Of a DNA stretch of 37,870 nucleotides, positions 15,122 through 23,544 are shown one piece after another. The notes under the pieces are model-generated. The model was not told the origin of the DNA. It saw only the letters and a list, made by a program, of their open reading frames with translations, and ran no database searches. Origin of the DNA: Pauljensenia hongkongensis (GTDB lineage Bacteria; Actinomycetota; Actinomycetes; Actinomycetales; Actinomycetaceae); assembly GCF_001746855.1 (NCBI RefSeq), contig NZ_CP017298.1, forward strand, positions 322,787 through 360,656, in the 5' to 3' direction. How positions within the stretch are numbered: position 1 is the first letter of the stretch; each line of letters opens with the position of its first letter. Made by a program: the position numbers and the translations under genes.

Positions 15122-17538
15122 CTGACGAACCCGACGGCCACGTCACGATCGTCTTCACGTCCGACTGGGGAGTCTCGACCGGTGTGGGCGAGGCGGGCCG
15201 CACCCACTCCACGCTCGAGAAACAGGGCGACCTGCCAGTGGTGCGCGGGACAGTGGTCGCGGGCGTCCTGCGTGAGCAGGCGATGATCGCGGCCCGCGCT
15301 CTCGACGCCGCTGTGCCCGCCCCCTCGACCGGCCGCAAGGATTCGGACGGTTCTGGGGGCGATTCTGAGGGGGGTCCGTGGAGCCGCTTCGCCAAGTGGC
15401 TGTTCGGGGACGAGGGGAACAATCCCCGCCACGTCATTTTCTCCGACGCCCTCCCGGTTCGGTATTCCCAGCGAAACGGGAAACTCAACCAGGAGCCGTA
15501 CTCCCTCCCCGTCCACGACGCCGTGTCGCTCTCCATTGATCCGACCACGGGGGCCGCGCGCGACCAGATGCTGCGCTTCACCGAGCGCGCCGCTCCTGGA
15601 GTCCTCGCGGGAACCTACCGTTTCACCGACGAGGCCGGGGCCGAGCACCGCGAGTACGCGCACTTCCTGCTGGGCGTGGGCGGGCTGATGGTCCGGGGCA
15701 TTGGTTCGGGCCGCAGCGGGGGCGACGGCGAGTGCACGGTGATCGCCGGTCTCGAGTGCGCGACCACGCTCGCAGAGTCGAAAGAGCCAACGGAGGGGAA
15801 TAGTGCCCTGGAGGAAGTGGCGGAAGACCAGAAGGACGAACCCGAGTACTCGTCTGACAGCCTTCGCAAGCTGGCTGAGAAGCTGGCTGATGAGCTGCGG
15901 GAAGCACTATTCGCTCACCTGAACGGCCCATCCTTCGCGGAACGGCCTCCCTCTCTTCTGGTTGACGGGACGAAGACCAAGGCCAGCCCACTCGTTTCCG
16001 TCGCTGCCTCCCGGCACAGTTCCGAGGCCACGGCCGCTCTCCACCCCGCGAGCTGGTTCGAGGCGACCCTCGACATCGTGCTCGACTCCCCCGTCGTGTC
16101 CTATGAGGTGCCGTTCTCGAACGAGGTCCGTTCCCTGGATTTCCTGCGCGGCACGGTACTGATCCCGTGGCTGCACAGGCAGTTGCGCGATTTGCCCACC
16201 CGGGTCGATGGGACTCCACTCGAAGAGGGCGACGAGGACCTTATCAGGTCCGCGGTCGTCTCGGGCGATCTGCGGGTTTCGGACGCCCTCCCGGTCTACC
16301 AGGGCACACCGGGCCTGCCGGTGCCCCTGGTCTTCGAACAAGAAAAGGTGCCTGAGGACGAGGTACCCGCGGACAACGAGAAGGATCCCCTCCAGCCCGT
16401 CACCCTTTTCAACCGCCATATTGAAACCGGCAAGCAGCACTGCGGCGAGCACACCGTTCCCTCACGCGGCGCCTACGTGTTCCTCGACGAGAAACAGCGT
16501 CCCGCTGACACGAATGGCGCCGCAACGGATGACGGCGCTGGTCTATGTGGGGCGGCCCCGGCCTCGTTCGCTGGGCGGATCGGGAAGCCCGCACTGATCG
16601 GACGACAGTCCACGGCCATCGACCCGCACACTGGCGCGGCGTGGAAGAGCCGGTTGTTCCTGGTGCGCGCGCTGCCCGCGGGCCTGCGACTGCGGGCGAA
16701 GGCCGTGATCTCACGGAGGCTCTTCGAGGCGCTGGCCGGGGCACCCGTTTCTGACGCCGATGAGAAGGCTCCCACCCTCGACCTCGAGATCCGCGGGAAA
16801 CACGCATACTTGGGTTCCCGCAGACTCACGGGCACGTTCGGACAGGCCACCTGCAGCCTCGGGCGGTTCACACCCATAGGCGTAGAGGAGGCGCGGAACA
16901 CAACCCCGTGCCAATCCTCTGAGGATGCGGAAACCACTCAGAGCTCCTCCGCGTCCGCGGACAAGACGATAACCACGTCCCTGTGGTTCACCTCGGATGT
17001 GCTGGCCCGTTCCGAGGGACTAGGGCCCGGCGGGACCATTGCGGACTTGCAGCTGGCATTCAACCGGACTGGAGCGCACGTCACAGTAGTAGTTCCCAAT
17101 GATGAGGAAGACCCGGAGGATTCCTCATCAGACCAGAAACCCTCCTCGCCCTGCCATGACGGACCTAAGAAGGCACGTTCCAAGCATGATGACCGTCGCG
17201 ATGATGACAGAAAGAGGAACCGCAAGCAGGTCAAGACCGCGATCCGTCACCGCAGGGTGGACTCCTGGTCGGCTGCCGATGGTGGGCCCCGGGCGACGCG
17301 GATGGCGATCATCGCCGGATCCGTGGTCCAAGTGAAGGTCCCGAGGAGCGATGTTCCAGAGTTGCACGTCCTCGGGCGCATCGGTGTCGGCGAGCTGACT
17401 CCACAGGGATACGGGCGCTTCGAGGTGAACCACCCGGCCCTGCGCGAACCGGTCCTGCCGCTCGTCACAACGAAGAGCAAGTGCTTCACAGCCCCGGAGA
17501 AAAGCGAGGAGCCCGCTCAGGAAGGAGAAGGCCGATGA
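15118..17538 (+). CDS. csx10: Cas7-Csx10 fusion RAMP protein (type III-D)
   Basis: 806 residues in two RAMP parts. Residues 8-212 are Cas7-like: STGVGEAGRTHSTLEKQ, PVVRGTVVAGVLRE (the usual P-x-x-x-G-x-x-R step) and a glycine-rich loop GIGSGRSGGDGE at 194-205. Residues about 290-790 resemble Csx10, the Cas5-like subunit of type III-D. They start with a strand (ATLDIVLDSPVVSYE), include VRSLDFLRGTVLIPWLHRQL, and end with RRVDSWSAADGGPRATRMA, AIIAGSVVQVKV and IGVGELTPQGYGRFEVN, the typical Csx10 tail. An acidic/charged linker near 655-690 is probably disordered. It should cap the crRNA 5' handle and add a backbone unit. Translation is ATGA-coupled on both sides. Confidence 0.8.
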   Translation: MTDEPDGHVTIVFTSDWGVSTGVGEAGRTHSTLEKQGDLPVVRGTVVAGVLREQAMIAARALDAAVPAPSTGRKDSDGSGGDSEGGPWSRFAKWLFGDEGNNPRHVIFSDALPVRYSQRNGKLNQEPYSLPVHDAVSLSIDPTTGAARDQMLRFTERAAPGVLAGTYRFTDEAGAEHREYAHFLLGVGGLMVRGIGSGRSGGDGECTVIAGLECATTLAESKEPTEGNSALEEVAEDQKDEPEYSSDSLRKLAEKLADELREALFAHLNGPSFAERPPSLLVDGTKTKASPLVSVAASRHSSEATAALHPASWFEATLDIVLDSPVVSYEVPFSNEVRSLDFLRGTVLIPWLHRQLRDLPTRVDGTPLEEGDEDLIRSAVVSGDLRVSDALPVYQGTPGLPVPLVFEQEKVPEDEVPADNEKDPLQPVTLFNRHIETGKQHCGEHTVPSRGAYVFLDEKQRPADTNGAATDDGAGLCGAAPASFAGRIGKPALIGRQSTAIDPHTGAAWKSRLFLVRALPAGLRLRAKAVISRRLFEALAGAPVSDADEKAPTLDLEIRGKHAYLGSRRLTGTFGQATCSLGRFTPIGVEEARNTTPCQSSEDAETTQSSSASADKTITTSLWFTSDVLARSEGLGPGGTIADLQLAFNRTGAHVTVVVPNDEEDPEDSSSDQKPSSPCHDGPKKARSKHDDRRDDDRKRNRKQVKTAIRHRRVDSWSAADGGPRATRMAIIAGSVVQVKVPRSDVPELHVLGRIGVGELTPQGYGRFEVNHPALREPVLPLVTTKSKCFTAPEKSEEPAQEGEGR

Positions 17539-20447
17539 CGATCTACCGCTACGAGATGACGATCCCCGTGAAGGTGGTGTCAGCGCTGCACTCCGGCGGC
17601 GTGGACAAGGCGCCCGAGCGCGAGTACGTCGACGAGGACGGCAGAACCGCCCAGCCCAACGAGTTCGTCCGCAACGGCCTGGGCGAGGCTGTCCTGCCCG
17701 GCCGGTCCATCAAAGGCGCGGTGCGGGCGGCCTTCGAGGAGCACGCCGTTGCGTTGGGCTTCGCGGATCCCACTGGCGGAGTCGACGAGTCCGCCCTGAA
17801 GAGCCTGTGGGGCGGTGAGTTGCGCCGCAACGTGGGAGCCTCCAAGCAGCAGCGGGGATTGGGCTCGGACGCCGACCTGCCACTGAGGGCCAGCGCCCTC
17901 ACTTTCCACCACGCGGTCGTGTGGACGGACGGCCCCCTCCCCCACCGCATGAGCACGGCCATCGACCGCGCGCGGGGAAGCGCCGCCGACGGGGCGCTGT
18001 TCTCCTACGAGTACCTGCCGGTGGGCACGACCTTCGAGATCCGCATCAGCGCCGAGGCGCAGGACGGGGACGATGCCATTCCCACTACGCCGCCCCGGGA
18101 CGAGGCCGGCGCCCCATCGACGGACAACGCCCAGTCCAAGACCGGCGGCGATGACTCCGTCAAGCCAGCCGCGCCCGAGCAGGTGGAGAAAGCCCTGCGG
18201 GCCATCGTCACGCTGTTCAAGGACGGCGTGATCTCGCTGGGCGGCCGCACGGGTTCTGGGTGGGGGCGGGTGGAGCTCGCCGCATCCGAACTGAACTACA
18301 CGAAAGACCAGATTCCGCAGGCCCCACGGAAGCCTGGAGGATCCGTCAAGTCCGTGCTGAAACGACTCGTCGGCGCAGGGACAGCCAAAGTCCCGTTACG
18401 GACCGACGAAGCGAGGAAGGCCTCAGAACCACTGGCGTTCACCCTTGAATGGACTTCCCCCAGCGGCGTGTTCGTCGGGATCCCAATGCCGAAAGTCGAC
18501 CCGAAGAAAAAGGACGAGAAGTACACGACCCCCAACGTGCCCGTCCGCAACTGGCACGTGGACGACGGGTTCGCGCGCACGCACGGGGAAGACACCTACC
18601 CCGACAATGCGCATGCAGACGAGGCCGCACTGTTGCTTCCCGGTTCTTCGGTCCGGGGAGCGTTGAGGTCGCGTTGCCTCCGCATCGCACATGACCTCGT
18701 TGACGCCGAGGACGTGATGCGGGCGCTATTCAACGAAGACGGCAAGTCCAAAGGAGTTCACCAACAGATCGCAGCCGAGCCCAACCTGGTACGGTACCTG
18801 TTCGGGAGCACTGAGCACCGGGGGGCTGTCCGAGTTCTCGACTGTGAAGGCAGAGTCGAGGGCACCACCGTGAGTAACGGAAACCCCGAAGAAATAAAGG
18901 CCTTGGAACTGACCCGAAACGCTATTGACCGCGTGACGGGAAGCGCAGCGCACAGTGCCTTGTTCTCCGAATTGTTGTATCCCAAAGCCGACTGGAGTCC
19001 GATTCGGATCGAGGTTGATCAACGCCAACTGGACCGAAATATTCTGCTCGACCTCCGTGGCCGAGGAACGATCACGGACACCGACGACGACCGAGCCCGC
19101 GAAGATCCCTCAGTCGTAACGCGTTCACACGCCTCGCTGCTTCTGCTCGCCCTGGCTGTCTCAGACCTATGCGAGGGCACCCTTCCCCTTGGCGGCGGAA
19201 CCGGCGGGGGGCTCGGCGCGGTCCAAGTGTCCGAAGTGGCGGTAGCGATTCCCGCTGGGCGCAATATGGTTGCGAAAATTCCGTTTACCGCTCCTGAGGA
19301 TGCGGCGGACATCAACAGTGTCCGTGAAGCCCGCGAGGGCTTCGCACAGTCTTTCCTTCATGCCGTCCAGCCCCTCTTCGCACTCCCCGATGCACCGACG
19401 AAGGATGGGCTGTCTGCCGAGGACAGTGTACTCGCCGTGCTCCTCCCTCCCCTTTGTGACAACAAGGGAGGATCGGCCAATAATAAGACAGTCGGCCGGA
19501 AGCGCCCGACTCTCGTGACCATTGAATGGGGTTCTCCAACGGGAGTCTTCGTCGGAGATCCGAGAATCGAAAAGGATGCCGGAGACGCAAAGGAGAAAAT
19601 AGAACCCGAGGGAAAAACAAAGAAAAACATTCTCCTTCCGCTCCGCAGTAAGACCGGAATTCAACGCGACTCGGAAAAAAGTAAAGATCCTCTGTTGCTT
19701 CCAGGAACATCGATCCGCGGAGCACTGCGCTCGCGGTGCTCGCGCATCGCACGGACGGTTCTGGCCGCGCAGTCTAAGGGTCAGGAGCTTGCGAGCTTCA
19801 CGAAGGACGGCCGTCCCATTGACGTTCACGAGCAGCTCGCTGCGGACCCCAACCTGGTTCGCTACATGTTCGGCACCACAGAGTACAAGGGGGCGATTAG
19901 CGTGTACGACTGCGAGACCGTGCCCGGAAAACTCGGAAGCCCGATCGAGGTTCCGCACATCGCGATCGACCGGTGGACCGGTGGAGTCGTCGAGGGGGCT
20001 CTGTTCTGCGAGCTGATCTATCCGAATGCGCAATGGCAGCCGATAGAGCTCGAAATCGACCCTGAAAGGTTGAGACGCAACGTACGGATCGACTCGCTCG
20101 ACACGATGATCGACGACACTGAAGTGCGTAACCGTGCGCGCGCATCGTGGTGCCTGCTGTGTCTGGCCTTGGCAGAGCTTTGCGCGGGCACGCTCCCCCT
20201 GGGAGGAAAGACGACCAGGGGTCTTGGCCAGGTAGAAGTAACCGGTATCACCATTGCACGCGCGGACGAGACCGTCATAAATCCAACCACCGGTGCACCA
20301 CTGAACGATGCACATGACATTCTTAAGTACCTGAAGGGCAAACCTGACGGCAGGGCCAACTATGAAGGCTGGAGCGATCAACTACTTGGAAACACAAGGT
20401 CCGATGAGCGAAACAGCGGCGAATCCGCAGAAGGAGGGCGACGATGA
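17535..20447 (+). CDS. Triple Cas7 RAMP fusion
   Basis: 970 residues holding three Cas7/Csm3-like domains in one chain: about 1-258, 297-572 and 656-908. Each has a PGxSxxGAxR step (55-64, 369-378, 723-732), an AIDR segment (142-, 463-, 810-) and a glycine-rich loop LGGxTxxGxG (235-, 552-, 889-). Domains 2 and 3 are close copies: SPSGVFVG/SPTGVFVG, PNLVRYLFG/PNLVRYMFG, GALRSRC in both. The protein should form several backbone subunits binding crRNA. Acidic residues in the segment after SGVFVG could cut target RNA, but the catalytic Asp cannot be fixed by eye. GAAGGAG precedes the ATG, which overlaps the previous stop; the longer in-frame start at 17481 was rejected. Confidence 0.85.
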   Translation: MTIYRYEMTIPVKVVSALHSGGVDKAPEREYVDEDGRTAQPNEFVRNGLGEAVLPGRSIKGAVRAAFEEHAVALGFADPTGGVDESALKSLWGGELRRNVGASKQQRGLGSDADLPLRASALTFHHAVVWTDGPLPHRMSTAIDRARGSAADGALFSYEYLPVGTTFEIRISAEAQDGDDAIPTTPPRDEAGAPSTDNAQSKTGGDDSVKPAAPEQVEKALRAIVTLFKDGVISLGGRTGSGWGRVELAASELNYTKDQIPQAPRKPGGSVKSVLKRLVGAGTAKVPLRTDEARKASEPLAFTLEWTSPSGVFVGIPMPKVDPKKKDEKYTTPNVPVRNWHVDDGFARTHGEDTYPDNAHADEAALLLPGSSVRGALRSRCLRIAHDLVDAEDVMRALFNEDGKSKGVHQQIAAEPNLVRYLFGSTEHRGAVRVLDCEGRVEGTTVSNGNPEEIKALELTRNAIDRVTGSAAHSALFSELLYPKADWSPIRIEVDQRQLDRNILLDLRGRGTITDTDDDRAREDPSVVTRSHASLLLLALAVSDLCEGTLPLGGGTGGGLGAVQVSEVAVAIPAGRNMVAKIPFTAPEDAADINSVREAREGFAQSFLHAVQPLFALPDAPTKDGLSAEDSVLAVLLPPLCDNKGGSANNKTVGRKRPTLVTIEWGSPTGVFVGDPRIEKDAGDAKEKIEPEGKTKKNILLPLRSKTGIQRDSEKSKDPLLLPGTSIRGALRSRCSRIARTVLAAQSKGQELASFTKDGRPIDVHEQLAADPNLVRYMFGTTEYKGAISVYDCETVPGKLGSPIEVPHIAIDRWTGGVVEGALFCELIYPNAQWQPIELEIDPERLRRNVRIDSLDTMIDDTEVRNRARASWCLLCLALAELCAGTLPLGGKTTRGLGQVEVTGITIARADETVINPTTGAPLNDAHDILKYLKGKPDGRANYEGWSDQLLGNTRSDERNSGESAEGGRR

Positions 20448-21013
20448 GCACCCCGCAGTATAGCGACAGCCTTGCTCCGTTCGAAGAGGCATTCTACTCA
20501 GTTGAGGCCCATGAAGAAACACTTGAAAACGCTTTGGACAGGGCAAAACATACATTCACCAATTGCAGTGTCGCAGGAATAGTGTGGACTACAACGGGAA
20601 TGAAACGCCTTCCCCGGTCACAAACGAAATTCGACAACGTGGCGGAACTCATCGGACTGATCGAACCAGGCATAACCTATGAGCTGCGCATATGGGAGGC
20701 GATAGAGCGCGACAAAGATGAGGAAAGCGACAAAGAGCGTTGCGACGATAACGTTGCTCCGTTAGCCCGCGAACTGCGCTGGACTAACGGCTTAGGGGCA
20801 TCAGAGATCGTAGTGTCAACCGGCGGGCGGTCGCACGAGCCTTCCCTCCCGTGCATGGTGCACACGGTCAGATACCAGACGCATCCAGCCGAGGGCGCAC
20901 CTCCGGGAAGTTCCCGATCCATAGCCGCGCTCGAGATATTCACCGGAGAAGACAGAAATGGAAATCTGGTCTACGCGGACCAGCTGATGACAGGAGCCTG
21001 GAAGCAATCATGA
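20444..21013 (+). CDS. csx19: Csx19-like protein of type III-D
   Basis: 189 residues. VAGIVWTTTGMKRL, then YELRIWEAIER, and the end ALEIFTGEDRNGNLVYADQL follow the layout of Csx19 (GVIWG..., ELLLW..., a late charged and Tyr/Ala-rich strand), a small subunit that marks subtype III-D. The match is at pattern level and divergent, so confidence is moderate. A Cas11-like small subunit is the alternative. It starts in an ATGA overlap with the triple RAMP and ends in another with the next gene. GC content falls visibly here compared with the upstream genes. Confidence 0.55.
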   Translation: MSTPQYSDSLAPFEEAFYSVEAHEETLENALDRAKHTFTNCSVAGIVWTTTGMKRLPRSQTKFDNVAELIGLIEPGITYELRIWEAIERDKDEESDKERCDDNVAPLARELRWTNGLGASEIVVSTGGRSHEPSLPCMVHTVRYQTHPAEGAPPGSSRSIAALEIFTGEDRNGNLVYADQLMTGAWKQS

Positions 21014-23256
21014 GCGACTTTAAGATGTTTCACGCATCAGCAAACAGGATTCCTGTAATACGCAAATCTGCACTAGGACTGTCTCAGTATCAGCATTATA
21101 CGTACCTCAAAGACGAAACGCCAACGCCTTTAGATACTATAGATCTTGAATCATGGTCAGGATCGATCGATATTGTAGTTCGGACACATACGCCCGTTGT
21201 ATACGGAAATCAAAACGCAATCAATCACACCATTGCACTGCCGTCAAACCCTCAAGGTGAGGTTTACATGGCCCCAACAATGATCAAGGGGCTGATTTCT
21301 AGCGCCTACGAAAAGGTTACTTCGTCGCGTTTAAGAGTATTCGGAGATCATTCCAAGCCGCTTACATATCGAATGGACCCCGCTGAGAGTACTCACTTAG
21401 TTCCCGTTCGCATACACAATGACGGGACAACGACTAAAGCTATCCCTCTTTACGGATCCACAAAAACTAAAAGCCACATAACCAGACACAACGACACGGA
21501 AATTCCTATTCTATTCACAGCCACGCTCCTCAACATGGAGACGGACGGAATTCGATTCAGAACCGGAAGCGGAATTAACCAGAAACGCCTGGTGGATCTC
21601 ACAAAACCAACAGATACCTCTGTTCCTTACCGGAAAGTAGTGTTTGACGCTCGCCTTGTGGACAACGGCGCATATGCCCATTGGCTCATCACGGCGTTGT
21701 ATGCGAATCGCGGAAGACAGCTAGATCGAATTGAGCTATTTGACTATACTAAATCAGACCTTACATTCGTTCCCGGCGAATCACTCGACATGATTACTGG
21801 ATACGTCTACGCAACTACGACCACCGAGGATCGCCAATGGGGAAAGTCTACGTTCACCGTAAGAAGTGGTAACGGGATTGAAACGGCTAAGAAAAAGAGC
21901 GAAAGAGTATTCTTTGCAAAGCCTGACGTCAACAATAATGAGGGAATTGATGTTTCTGACGACGTCATCAACAGATACCTGCTGACCATTGACAGCTATA
22001 TTCAGGAATATAGAGAGGCGAAGGTCAAGAGGGTGGCGAATCGTTTCATCAAGGAGCTCGATCTTGGCAGTCGAATTAGAATGGAAGGCGCCTTAGCCTA
22101 TGCGGTTATCGACGAGACGGACAAAAGCAACCCTGTTCTCGACACGCTAGTCCCCATTTCAATCGGTCGCACCTCCTACAAGCGCTCCCCTTATGACATT
22201 GCGCGGGCCAACTATTCATCACCTGCAGAGACAGCGGTTGAAGCTTCTCCTGCGGATCGACTATTCGGCTATGTAGCAATACCCCGGGATCGCGAAGACG
22301 ACAGCGACCAGTCTCCTTGCGATGCGCTGCGCGGCAGGGTCCGCTTCGGATTGATTGACACCAGTAAGGTGAAAATGGACACTGGTGTTGTTCCGATTCG
22401 CCCCTTATTGTCTCCGCGCCCGTCGTCTGCGCGCCGGTATTTGACGCGCGCATTTGGAAAAGAAGCGGGCAAAAATGTCAACACGCCGGAACGCCCAATC
22501 AAGCGTTCACAGTACTATTCTGACGATCCGCAGCAGGCACTTGGTGCGTGCGTATTTCCCACAGATCGATCTGCACTAAGCAGGAGAAACAACTTAGGTT
22601 TCCCGATTAAGGCACTCAGACTTCCCGAAGACTCAGATAATGTGTCGACAACGATTCAGTCCTGGATAGCGCCCGGCAGCGAGCTGCGCACAACGATTCG
22701 TTTCGAAGGTCTGACTCGTAGCGAGCTCAGCATACTCCTTTGGCTGCTGCAACCGGAGAACCTAAGTCCCGAGTCGGATTCGGACTCAGTGCGCACAGAC
22801 GATGGGAACCTTGCCGAACAGAATATAGGTTTCTTTCAGATTGGCATGGGAAAGCCTCTCGGACTCGGTCTTGTCACCATTGAGATCCCTGACGACGGTT
22901 TTCGAGCCGTACGGACTGAATCTCCCGCTGATAACAGAGAAGCAGACTCTCTTGTGCACGACTACATGTCTCTTACGGGCTGCCTTGGAGTTTCAATCAC
23001 GACAACGTCAATATCCAGTTTTCCTCCTCCACATAAGTTCACGTCTTCTCCATGGGTGCGAGCATTTCAGCGGTCGTGCTTTGGTTATACTGACAATCAC
23101 CCGGTTCGCCATATGTCGCTCACTGAGAATCGGCATAACAATATGACTGAAGCTGATGGCGACAATGCAGGCTATCCAAAAGAGGGCGCAGGCGTTGAAC
23201 CCAAGTCTTTGTGGACTTCCGACGGTGGTGATCCCATCAGAGTAGTGAAACAGTAG
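21010..23256 (+). CDS. TIGR03986-like RAMP protein, copy 1
   Basis: 748 residues. GSIDIVVRTHTPVVYGN, YMAPTMIKGLISSAYEKVTS with SRLRVF, ASPADRLFGYVAI and ELSILLWLLQPENL then GMGKPLGLGLV match the large divergent RAMP family TIGR03986 that accompanies type III-D loci. It likely supplies the terminal backbone or insertion RAMP of the complex. A second member lies at 28788 and shares these blocks. The DNA is clearly more AT-rich than its neighbours, with A/T-ending codons frequent, which suggests a different source. The ATG overlaps the csx19-like stop. The last 249 bases are overlapped on the opposite strand by the cas2 frame. Confidence 0.8.
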   Translation: MSDFKMFHASANRIPVIRKSALGLSQYQHYTYLKDETPTPLDTIDLESWSGSIDIVVRTHTPVVYGNQNAINHTIALPSNPQGEVYMAPTMIKGLISSAYEKVTSSRLRVFGDHSKPLTYRMDPAESTHLVPVRIHNDGTTTKAIPLYGSTKTKSHITRHNDTEIPILFTATLLNMETDGIRFRTGSGINQKRLVDLTKPTDTSVPYRKVVFDARLVDNGAYAHWLITALYANRGRQLDRIELFDYTKSDLTFVPGESLDMITGYVYATTTTEDRQWGKSTFTVRSGNGIETAKKKSERVFFAKPDVNNNEGIDVSDDVINRYLLTIDSYIQEYREAKVKRVANRFIKELDLGSRIRMEGALAYAVIDETDKSNPVLDTLVPISIGRTSYKRSPYDIARANYSSPAETAVEASPADRLFGYVAIPRDREDDSDQSPCDALRGRVRFGLIDTSKVKMDTGVVPIRPLLSPRPSSARRYLTRAFGKEAGKNVNTPERPIKRSQYYSDDPQQALGACVFPTDRSALSRRNNLGFPIKALRLPEDSDNVSTTIQSWIAPGSELRTTIRFEGLTRSELSILLWLLQPENLSPESDSDSVRTDDGNLAEQNIGFFQIGMGKPLGLGLVTIEIPDDGFRAVRTESPADNREADSLVHDYMSLTGCLGVSITTTSISSFPPPHKFTSSPWVRAFQRSCFGYTDNHPVRHMSLTENRHNNMTEADGDNAGYPKEGAGVEPKSLWTSDGGDPIRVVKQ

Positions 23257-23529
23257 TAATCTGCACAGCCCCACGTCGTCGAGCGCGACCGCTGCTCCTA
23301 GGATTTCTGCGCGCTCGGCGCAGGTGGAGCACAGGGGGTAGATGTGCACAACGTCTTCGGCCTCGTTGATCAGGGCTGCCAGCCGGGCCCGTATGGCGTT
23401 GAGCCCTGCGGCGTCCAGGCGCAGTTGGAACACGGATTCCTGGATGTGGTAGCCCCAGGACTGCAGGGCTTTGGCGACTCTGGTCCGGCGCCTGTTGGAG
23501 GAGATGTCGTAGGCGACTATGTAGATCAC
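23008..23529 (-). CDS. cas2: Cas2 with a long antisense-encoded C-terminal extension
   Basis: Residues 1 to about 92 are a complete Cas2: MIYIVAYDIS with the usual Asp8, RRRTRVAKALQSWGYHIQES, FQLRL, and VHIYPLCSTCAERAEILG. Cas2 dimerises and bridges two Cas1 dimers for spacer integration. Cas2 proteins usually end at 85-100 residues. Here no stop occurs until codon 174, and residues 92-173 are read from the strand opposite the end of the TIGR03986-like gene. The tail (with FWIACIVAISFSHIV) resembles nothing known and is probably a by-product of a lost stop codon. Cas2 lies 15 bases after cas1. Confidence 0.85.
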   Translation of the reverse strand: MIYIVAYDISSNRRRTRVAKALQSWGYHIQESVFQLRLDAAGLNAIRARLAALINEAEDVVHIYPLCSTCAERAEILGAAVALDDVGLCRLLLFHYSDGITTVGSPQRLGFNACALFWIACIVAISFSHIVMPILSERHMANRVIVSITKARPLKCSHPWRRRELMWRRKTGY

Positions 23530-23544
23530 GGCTGCTCCCTTGCC

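Noticed and set aside
19167-20381. Minus-strand 404-codon frame opposite the triple RAMP
   Set aside because: Shadow of the Cas7 domain 3 coding region.
12734-23256. Classification as type III-A (Csm) or III-B (Cmr)
   Set aside because: No Csm2/Csm4/Csm5 or Cmr1/Cmr3-Cmr6 set is visible; the Csx10-like tail, Csx19-like protein and TIGR03986-like RAMP fit III-D better.
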